31,121 nucleotides of DNA, taken from CAZJRB01 sp964547995. Lineage in GTDB: Bacteria > Planctomycetota > Planctomycetia > Pirellulales > Thermoguttaceae. Shown here in pieces: positions 1 through 7,500 of this stretch; the first letter of the stretch is position 1, and each line of letters starts with the position of its first letter. The translations under genes and the position numbers were made by a program. The stretch is from NCBI GenBank assembly GCA_964547995.1, contig CAZJRB010000092.1:1-31121 (forward strand). Direction: 5' to 3'. Below the pieces are notes generated by a model. That model was not told the origin of the DNA. It saw nothing but the letters and a program-made list of their open reading frames with translations, and did no database searches.

Positions 1-131
1 TCGTCAAACGGCTGTTCAGGGTCGTCCAGCACGTCAGCGAATGTTCTCCCTTGTCGATCCTCCAAGAACTCGTTGCGCGTAATACGGACGGTATGCGGCA
101 TCGGTCGTACCCTCTCTATGGACAAAGACAT
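1..131 (-). CDS. Partial small hypothetical protein, 3' end outside window
   Basis: An open frame starts at ATG 131 and runs off the left edge without a stop, giving about 43 residues beginning MSLSIERVRPMPHTVRIT. A GGAGG ribosome-binding site lies about 8 bases before the ATG. It begins 38 bases after the stop of the HTH/zinc-ribbon gene on the same strand, so it is probably the third gene of a csrA-led operon. The visible part is charged (RNEFLEDRQ, then DVLDDPEQPFD) and I do not recognise a domain. It could be a small regulator, but nothing here proves that. Confidence 0.5.
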   Translation of the reverse strand, partial: MSLSIERVRPMPHTVRITRNEFLEDRQGRTFADVLDDPEQPFD

Positions 132-169
132 TTTGGAACCTCCACACGATGTTTCATTAAATGGTTTCT

Positions 170-619
170 TCAAGAACTGCGGCAGGCAACACACGGAGCG
201 AGACCTACCTTGGCCTCGCACTTCGGACAGCGTACGTAGTTGTCCAGTTTGAACGATTCGCCAACGGGTATCCTTGCCAGCGCAAGTTGCCTGACGGCCG
301 AGTCCTCGACCATATCGACACGCTTAATCTCTTCGACGGTTAGGCCGACAGCGTTTGCGATTACCGAATACTCGGATACCCCCATTTCCATAACGGCGAT
401 GGCAGCAGCCACGCGATACGGCACCTCGATATGTCGCTTGAACGGATGCTGCCATAGTCTGTTCCGGTGGTTTTTCTTTCCCCCACGCGCACCGGCGGTT
501 TCTTCCGGCGCACACACGCCCACCACCCGGAGCCGAGTTTGGCTACCCATCATCGGGTTCGTGCTGCTGCCCGGCCTAATCGCGTGGCGGCACGTGGAAG
601 TTGTTGGTTGTTTCGACAC
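170..619 (-). CDS. Small HTH plus C-terminal zinc-ribbon protein (hypothetical)
   Basis: The 149-residue frame has two recognisable parts. Residues about 66-102 (VPYRVAAAIAVMEMG, then IANAVGLTVEEIKRVD) read like a helix-turn-helix of the kind that decides when to bind DNA. Residues 131-146 hold two cysteine pairs, C131/C134 and C143/C146, spaced CxxC-x8-CxxC as in a zinc ribbon. The first 50 or so residues look poorly conserved and the start is a GTG with a weak ribosome-binding site, so the true start may be further in. It lies 51 bases downstream of csrA on the same strand, suggesting co-transcription. A DNA- or RNA-binding regulatory role is inferred; no named family was recognised. Confidence 0.6.
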   Translation of the reverse strand: MSKQPTTSTCRHAIRPGSSTNPMMGSQTRLRVVGVCAPEETAGARGGKKNHRNRLWQHPFKRHIEVPYRVAAAIAVMEMGVSEYSVIANAVGLTVEEIKRVDMVEDSAVRQLALARIPVGESFKLDNYVRCPKCEAKVGLAPCVACRSS

Positions 620-670
620 TTCTCGTCTCGCTAACCTTGGTGACGGCCAATCGTTATCAAAGGCTGAAGA

Positions 671-889
671 TCAGCAATCAACCGCAAGGGCAATCGGATC
701 GCCCCGGGCACGGTTATCAACTGCCTCACCCGAGCCGCCGCCACCGCACAGCTCGCCACGCAGAACGCGAACTGAAGACGGTGCGTCGATACCGATCCTC
801 GTAACCCGGCCGCCGACTCTAAGAAACGTAATCGTGATGTCCTGGCCAATACACACGGTTTGGCCGCACTTCCTACTGAGCACTAACAT
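671..889 (-). CDS. csrA: CsrA-family translational regulator
   Basis: CsrA is a small homodimeric RNA-binding protein that binds GGA motifs near ribosome-binding sites to repress or stabilise mRNAs. The first 47 residues match the family closely: MLVLSRK at the start, the CIGQDITITFLRV strand region, RIGIDAP, and the ending VLRGEL. The RNA-contacting residues L4 and R44 are both present. The start is well supported: ATG at 889 has a GGAGGAG sequence about 9 bases upstream. Residues 48-72 form a glycine-rich tail (CGGGGSGEAV and onward) that is unlike usual CsrA tails. It is the first gene of an apparent minus-strand operon with the HTH/zinc-ribbon gene. Confidence 0.9.
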   Translation of the reverse strand: MLVLSRKCGQTVCIGQDITITFLRVGGRVTRIGIDAPSSVRVLRGELCGGGGSGEAVDNRARGDPIALAVDC

Positions 890-1468
890 GTCGACTTCTC
901 CTCCGTGAAATAAAGGGCGTAAGCCGCCTCCTGTTATGCAGACGTGAATTCACAGAATCTGCGTCTTCCACGTCTTGCTCCTCAAGGCGGTACTGTGGGG
1001 TAAGCGGCCACCGCTTGGGTCCAACCCGCCGACTTTCTCTGAACTCCTTCTGCCGATCAAGCAAAACTGCTCCCAGACGCTCGATTCGGCCCTGAGACTC
1101 TTTGCCGACTTTCCGTGCCATGCCTACAGATACCGTTCTTGCAATGCCTAATTTAGGCCGTACAAATATTGCATCTTCAAATATTCTACCTCCGTTTGAA
1201 GGGAACGGCAATGGGGCTTTCCGGATTTTCTCAAAATCTGGCCGCAAACACGCGTCTCAAACCCCCTGTTGGTTGTATTTGTGCCACCGATGGCAGGGGC
1301 TTCCCCAGAAAACTCGTCCGAGGGGAGTGAAGACAGACCGTCGACCTGGAGTTGGTCGAGAATCGGCGACAAGCGTGGAAGTTCCATCCCGCCACAACCC
1401 TTAATCCCTAACAATCACGACCTGACCTTGCGCCACGAAACTTGGAAAAGGAGGATGATGAACATGAC
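890..1468. other. Stretch without a convincing gene
   Basis: Apart from the csrA ribosome-binding site (899-906) I see no feature I can defend here. A minus-strand frame (873-1247) is discussed under rejected items. At 1448-1471 there is a strong ribosome-binding-like AAAGGAGG followed by ATGATGAACATGACGTGA, a five-codon frame closed by a TGA. That TGA overlaps the possible first bases of the intron-like segment, so the start of an interrupted gene may be preserved here. Confidence 0.4.
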
Positions 1469-1929
1469 GTGAGTTTGAAACCTTTTGTTGGAACCCTGCG
1501 GGTAACCAAGCCCGTCCGGTAGAGCTTGGCCGGCAACCGGAAGCGAGTCTTGCGTGGTGGTGGGGTGACCCATCCTGCGAAGCCGACCATGCTCCGCACG
1601 GTGCCCGCAGCCAGTGCTGAAGCTGTGTGATTGAGCCTCGAAAGTTGCAATGCGGGAGCCTTCGTCGTGGTCAGAGCGGGGGCCGCGTCGGCGTGTCGTA
1701 ACGGCCTGACGCGTCGGTCCCGCCGGGGTCGAAGAGCAGGGCATAGGCACAAGGGTTCCCCAGGAACGTGGGAGATCCTGTCGTCTCCATGGAAGAAATC
1801 CCGGCCGGGGATACCGGGTGACCAACCCCAGGCCCGACGCCGGCAACACTCGGCCGTCTCGGGAGCGAAACCGCGAGTGTTCCCGTGGTATCGCCAAGCG
1901 AAGGCAACGAAGTGCGGCGAGACGGGCGG
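1469..1929 (+). mobile_element. Probable group II intron remnant (5' ribozyme part, no reverse transcriptase)
   Basis: The segment starts GTGAG, close to the GUGYG start of group II introns. It contains blocks I remember from the structured 5' domains of bacterial introns that carry a reverse transcriptase: CCCGCAGCCAGTGCTGAA (1609-1622 region), then GTGTGATTGAGCCTCG, then ACAAGGGTTCCCCAGGAACG and GTGGGAGATCCTGTCGTCTCC around 1750-1790, and GGTATCGCCAAGCGAAGG near 1890-1905. The reverse transcriptase would be expected just after 1920. Instead the sequence passes directly into a nested palindrome at 1930, and no domain V or RT frame follows. The match is from memory, not alignment, and the 5' boundary is approximate. 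Confidence 0.5.
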
Positions 1930-2012
<83 letters not shown>

Positions 2013-2170
2013 GATACGGGTTCGCGGCGCGTTATGGTCTACACCACCCGGGTGAGCAATCCCCCGGGGCCACCCGGCCCATTCTTCCCCTTGACGCGAC
2101 CACCAGTCGCGGCATAATAGGAATAATGCTGAAGTCGTTCCTGCGCGATCACTTGCAGGGAGGTCCCTTA

Positions 2171-4390
2171 ATGATACGCATTGTGGCGCCGTCTGTGATG
2201 CTTTTTCTTGTGGGTTTGTGTTTGGGATCGAAAGTCGCTGGCGCCGATTGGCCCATGTTTATCGGTGACGGCGATCGGACTCCGCCCAAACAGGGCAACA
2301 CGCTGGTCGAGCACCTCGACGATGCGCCAATCCTGTGGGAGTTGAAGCATCACATGGGCGTTGGCAAAGGGCTGTACCCCGGCCACCTGAAGTTGTCGGC
2401 GGAGCATGAGATTGAGCCCTTCTATGCCGGGGCGTCGAGCCCTATCGTCGCCGAAGGAACGGTCTTCGTGAGCTACTTCAAGCCCGATGGAAAGGTCCGA
2501 GCCCAGGTTGAGCCGTGGCGAACGATGAGCGAACCCAAGAAACTGCTGCCGCCGTGGTTCTTCAGCGTCACGGCCGACGACATCTTGCTGGCTGTCGACG
2601 CGAAAACCGGCAGGATCAAGTGGAAAAAGGTTGAGAAGGGCAAAGGCCACAATCGATTGGGCCACAAGCGGGGACACTGGTGCGTTTCACCGGCGGCGGC
2701 CGATGGTCGTGTGTTCAGCATGGGCACCGCAGGGCTGCTTTACGCATACGACGCCAATACCGGCAGGAAACTCTGGGAGACGGTGGCGGAGCCCGGATTG
2801 CAGATACAGCAGGACGAGCATCTGAAATCAAAGAAACTTTGTTGGAAGGCGAGCGAGAAGTCGTCACTGGTCGTTACCGAGGGCGTGGTGGTCGTTCCCG
2901 GCGAAGGACTCACGGGATTCGATGTGAAGACCGGCCGGCAGCGGTGGCAGATCGACGATCGAATCCTCTCCAAGCACGCAACCCCGGTCGTCTGGCGCCA
3001 CGCTGGCCGGGAGTACCTGTTGGTGAACGACGGCCGAGGGCAACTGCGGCTTGTCGATCCGCAAAAGGGCGAAGTGTTGTGGACGCAGGACGGATTGGGC
3101 GAGCAGATCGGCACACTCAACGTGACCGGCGATCTCGTCGTGCTCAATACTCAGAGCAAGGCGGCAACTAACAAGAAGCAAAACGGCCTGTTCGGGATTT
3201 ATCGATTGTCGCCGTCCGGCCTGAAGCGGTTGTGGACCTTGCCGGATACACCGCGATACCGCCACTCGTGGACACTCGACCGCGGAGCCGAGCGCAGGGC
3301 CTCCGTTCAAGAAGGCAAGGTCTATCTGATCGTCGGCACCGAGGAGGATCGGCTGGTGGCGGCCGACGCGCGAACCGGAAGGATTCTTTCCGAGCAGGTC
3401 GTCAGCCGTGGCCATGCACCCTACCTGATGGAAGACAGGCTCCTGCTATACCATGACCGCGCCCATACCGACCCGGTAGTTGCGTCGTGGTGGTCGATCG
3501 CGGACAAGGGACAACCCCGAGAGTTACACGGCCAAATAGGCTTCGGGCCGCGTACGATTACCGGATACGAGGTACCGATCCAGTGGCCTTATGTCGACGG
3601 ACTGCTCTACGCCCGGACCCTCGACGGGTTGGCGTGCTTCGATCTGCGTAAACCGGCCGACACGTCAAGAAACCGGACACTGCAGATGACGATTCCCGCC
3701 CGGGTCGTCGGCACGCGCAGCGATCTGCACGCGACGCTCGTCCAGCGCGACGGCAAGTTGACCCACGGCGGCTTTCGCGAGTCGCGGCGACTGCACGCGA
3801 TCGACACATCGCGGGCGAAATGGGACGGCCGGCGGCTGACAGGCATCCTGGGGATCGATGTCGATGGATACCGGCGATTCGGGGACTACGAACTGGACGC
3901 AACACTCGGCGACGACGGCCGCCTGACCGGCACGATTACCAGCCGCCTGAAGCCATTTCAGAAGCCGATTAAGAGATCCGGCAAGATCACGGCCATTGAG
4001 CACCAACCGCACTGGATGCCCCAATGTACGCACGTGTTCCAGTTGGACGATGCGGCTATCCAGCAAGGCGGCCGGCAGGGACGGTTGCTGCTGTTTGTTA
4101 CCATCAAGAGTGGCCGGCTTGAGCGAATCGAGGCGTTTGCCAACCAGACGACGCAGGCCAAACCCGTTCTCGACGCGCGCGAGTTGACGCTCAAAGACGG
4201 ACGTCTCACCGGCACGATCAAGGTTCGCTATCGGGCGGACGAGTGGGCGCAGCCGCTGGCCGAGTCGGGCGACTCGGCCGCGGGCGAGTACACCTTCGAT
4301 GCAAAGGTCGCCACATCAGAAGAAGTCGGCCAGTACCAAGGCATCTACGGAACGAAGTGGTTCAAGACTGCAGACCTTGGCTCACCGTAA
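2171..4390 (+). CDS. Secreted PQQ-like beta-propeller repeat protein
   Basis: The 739-residue protein starts with a signal peptide (MIRIVAPSVMLFLVGLCLGS, likely cleaved near VAGA-DW), so it should be exported. Residues about 26-480 form a PQQ-type propeller, with blades recognisable by repeats such as LLAVDAKTGRIKWKK, LYAYDANTGRKLWETV, LTGFDVKTGRQRWQ, LRLVDPQKGEVLWTQ and LVAADARTGRILSE. The last 230 residues or so are a beta-rich region of unknown function (repeated LTGTI and GRLTG strands). The start chosen is ATG 2171, preceded by GGGAGG seven bases upstream. The frame stays open back to 1631 but that part overlaps the intron remnant and the palindromes. Many planctomycete genomes carry such proteins; substrate and redox role cannot be told from sequence. 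Confidence 0.85.
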   Translation: MIRIVAPSVMLFLVGLCLGSKVAGADWPMFIGDGDRTPPKQGNTLVEHLDDAPILWELKHHMGVGKGLYPGHLKLSAEHEIEPFYAGASSPIVAEGTVFVSYFKPDGKVRAQVEPWRTMSEPKKLLPPWFFSVTADDILLAVDAKTGRIKWKKVEKGKGHNRLGHKRGHWCVSPAAADGRVFSMGTAGLLYAYDANTGRKLWETVAEPGLQIQQDEHLKSKKLCWKASEKSSLVVTEGVVVVPGEGLTGFDVKTGRQRWQIDDRILSKHATPVVWRHAGREYLLVNDGRGQLRLVDPQKGEVLWTQDGLGEQIGTLNVTGDLVVLNTQSKAATNKKQNGLFGIYRLSPSGLKRLWTLPDTPRYRHSWTLDRGAERRASVQEGKVYLIVGTEEDRLVAADARTGRILSEQVVSRGHAPYLMEDRLLLYHDRAHTDPVVASWWSIADKGQPRELHGQIGFGPRTITGYEVPIQWPYVDGLLYARTLDGLACFDLRKPADTSRNRTLQMTIPARVVGTRSDLHATLVQRDGKLTHGGFRESRRLHAIDTSRAKWDGRRLTGILGIDVDGYRRFGDYELDATLGDDGRLTGTITSRLKPFQKPIKRSGKITAIEHQPHWMPQCTHVFQLDDAAIQQGGRQGRLLLFVTIKSGRLERIEAFANQTTQAKPVLDARELTLKDGRLTGTIKVRYRADEWAQPLAESGDSAAGEYTFDAKVATSEEVGQYQGIYGTKWFKTADLGSP

Positions 4391-4422
4391 CTCGGAGCCC
4401 CGGAAGATGGGATCCGGGCGGC

Positions 4423-4535
4423 TTTTTGACCCCCTGTCAGAATCTGGTATACTGACCCGGCGTTACTTCTCTTTGACCCCTAGAAGCGAAAAGGGGAAAA
4501 GGGGTCAGAACTCTGACCCCTTTGTCTCTTTCACG
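4423..4535. terminator. Convergent-gene terminator region with repeated TGACCCC and a perfect 12-bp hairpin
   Basis: The plus-strand PQQ gene and the minus-strand operon converge here. A perfect stem, AAAGGGGTCAGA paired with TCTGACCCCTTT around a two-base loop, spans 4498-4523 and is followed on the plus strand by T-rich TTTGTCTCTTT. It can act in both directions. The same TGACCCC motif also occurs at 4428-4434 and 4474-4480 and can pair with GGGGTCA at 4501-4507, so alternative hairpins are possible. Confidence 0.6.
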
Positions 4536-7500
4536 GCTCCGACGGCTCGGCCGCCTCCGGCGGGCCGCCTAGTTCCTTGAACAGCGGGAGGTGGCGGTAG
4601 TAGACTTCGAGCATCAAGAGGTGCATGCCGGTGACGTAGTGGCGGCCGCCGGCGTGGCCCCAGCGGTCGGGGACGGGGTCTTTCGGGTGCCAGCTTCCGG
4701 CCAGCGGGCCTTCCTCGATCTGGCTGCGCTGGGCCAGCGGGCGGAGGTTGTCGTTCCAGGCTTTCCAGTAGTCGCCCTGCATGTGGAACATTGCCTGAGT
4801 GGCGTAGTACCAGTAGTAGCAATCCCGCAGCGATCGATCCTTGGTGCCGACGGCGGGCAGGTTTTTTTTGAGGTACTCGGCGCCGGCGATGAGCTTTGGG
4901 TCGTCGCGGTTATAGCCGAGATACATTCTCATGAGCATGGCTTCGGCGGTCATGGCGCGGCTCGGTTTCCGGCCTTCGAGCTGTTCGTCCTTTTTTGCGT
5001 AGGGGTTATAGACATATCGCCCGTCGCCGCCGGGGTTTTCGGCCAGGTCGAGCCAGTGGTCGATTCCCTTCAGGGCCTTATCGGGGACGTCGAGTCCGGC
5101 CATCTGCGCGCTTTTCAGCGCCATCATCTGCCATCCGGTCACCGAGGTATCGCTTTCCTCGCCGGGCCGGTATCGCCAGCCGCCTCGTTCGGGGTGTTGG
5201 TGTTTGAGGATGTAGTCGACCGCCTTTCGGGCCGGTTCCCGCAACTCGGGGTCCTTGGTCATGCCGTATGCCTCGCACAGCGCCATGGTGGCGATGCCGT
5301 GGCTGTAGAACCGCGCGTAGCTTGTTCCGCCCGCCTTGCCGAACAGGTCGCCGTCTTCCTTCTGATTCCGGACGAGCCAATCGAGCCCGCGTTTGACGGA
5401 GCCGCGGTGCTTCTCGTCGAGGTGCGTATAGCCGGCCCCCAGGTACGACAACAACGCCAGACCGGTGGCGGCCGAATCGGATTTCATTCGTCCCAGCGCG
5501 TCGTCTTCATGGCGGGCGTCGGGTGGCAATTCGTGCAGGCTCCAACGGCCGTCGGGGAACTGGTTTCGGGCGTAGTAATCGAGTCCCATCTCGACGGCCT
5601 TCTCGGTTCCCTCGGTACCGCCGCGGGACTGTGCAACTTGGCCTCGATTACCCACGTCTCGCTGGCGGAAGGCCTTGGCCGGTTCCTCGCGTACGCGTCC
5701 GTCGATGGCCGTGTGGCCGCCGCTGCGCTCGACGACGAACCGTCGCGAGACGGTGTGGACGATTTCGCTTTCGCGTCGCGCCTGGCGGCTTACGAGCCCG
5801 ACTTCGAGCGAAGGATCGTCGCTCAGGCCGCCGGGCCCTGCCATGGCGGCAATTTGGACGGGCAGGCCGCCTTCGCGGCGGCTGGGCTCTCCGGCGCCGG
5901 TTCCTTCGGCCGCCACCATGGCCTCGCCGGGTAGGGACGTCGGAGAAGAAGCGACGGGCTCTTCGGCAATTGCTTCGGAGGCGCCCTGCGGCAATCCCGG
6001 TGCGTTGAGCCGCCGCACGGGCCCACGTCCCACGTCGGCCGCCAGCGACGGTCCCGGCTCGTTGCCTCGCGGCAGGCGCCGCTGCCCGGCGACCTTGCCC
6101 GGGGTGGTTGCCGCGGGACCCGATTCGGTGGCCGAGTCGACCGCTGTGCCGGCCATCAAGTTGCCCGGCAGACCGAACGACTGGCTTTGCGGCCGTTGGA
6201 CGTTTGCGTGGGCGGCGATGTCGGGTGCGGCATCGGCCCCGCCGGAGGACGGGCCGGCGTCGGCCAACTCGGCGGCGGCGGTGCTGTCGCCCGGGGCCTC
6301 CAATGCACCCATCGTGCGCCGCGGCCCGGCCGCAGCACCGGCGGCGGTGGCGTCCGGCAAGGCGTCCAACCGGGCGGCCCGGTTGGTCTGGTCGATTGTC
6401 ACGGCGCCCCCCTCCGGTCCGGCCAGTTCGCCGGTTGCCTCGCTGGGCCCTGCCGACGCAACTCCACCGGCCTCGCGTGCGACGGCGGCGGTTGCAACGG
6501 AGGTGGTCGGTGGACCGCTCGGTTCGGACGCACCGGATTCGGCATCGGGCCCGCCGGCGAGTTGTTCGGCTGCCGGTTCTGCATCGGAAGGCGCCGCGGC
6601 CACGGCGACGGCGGTGGTTCGGCCGAGGGCCGGCGCGGTGCGGCCGGCCGAGGGAGTTGGAATGTCCCCGCCCGTTTCGCGGGCCTTGCCTGCCAGGGCC
6701 ACTACCCGGGCGGATCCCAGCCCCGACTCTTCACTCCCGGCGGCGGCAGTTCGTTGCGCCACGGCCACGTCGGCCGCCGCCTGGCGGACCGTGGCGCTGG
6801 GGCCCTTCTCCAAGGTGCTCGGCGAAGGACCTTGGGCAACGGTGACGCCGCCGGTTCCCGTTTCGAGGACCATCTCGGTTTCCGCAGCGGCGGTGGGGAG
6901 ATCGGCGCCCACCCGCGAGCGTTTCATGGTAACGGTTCGCGCGGGGGCGACGGAGTTTTCGCCCGGCTCCTTCTGCGAAGCGGTGCTCCGTCGCGCCACG
7001 GCTTCGGGCATGGTAGCACCGTGATCGGTCAGCGAGGCGGCCGCTCCGGCCATCGGTTGGCTCTGCACGGCTCCGGGCAATCCGGCGATGTGTTGTCTCG
7101 CCCCGCTGACGGGCGCGAGGATGCTGGCCTGTTGCGACTTCCCGCCGCTCTCGGTCACGACGGCGACAGCGGTCGGTTCTGCGGTGGCGTCGGGCGAGAT
7201 TTCTCCCCCGGTGGTGCGTCCGGGTTTCGGAGTTCCGCCGCCGGCGATAGCCGTTGCCGTCGATTCGATGCGAGTCATGCGACTCGTCTGCGCAATGCCG
7301 ACGGGACCGGGCGTGCCGCTGGAACCGGCCGGGCCCACGCCCATCGTCGGTTGCGGGGCGGTCGGGTTGAGCGTTCCGCCGCGCTTGGCGGCCGATGCCT
7401 TCATCGTAACGGCTGGTGCCGCTTCCCCTTCACTTCCGGCCGGTGCGTGACTGGGCGGCACGGGGGATGCTTCTGCGGCGCCGGCCACGGCGAGCGAAGC

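Noticed and set aside
873..1247. Minus-strand frame of 124 residues overlapping the csrA start
   Set aside because: It contains the csrA ribosome-binding site, has no convincing start signal of its own and is Arg-rich without a known motif. A shorter version from about 1121 is not excluded.
4531..5600. Squalene-hopene cyclase activity for the toroid domain
   Set aside because: The DxDD acid motif is absent and the domain is about half the length of a cyclase; only the toroid fold is supported.
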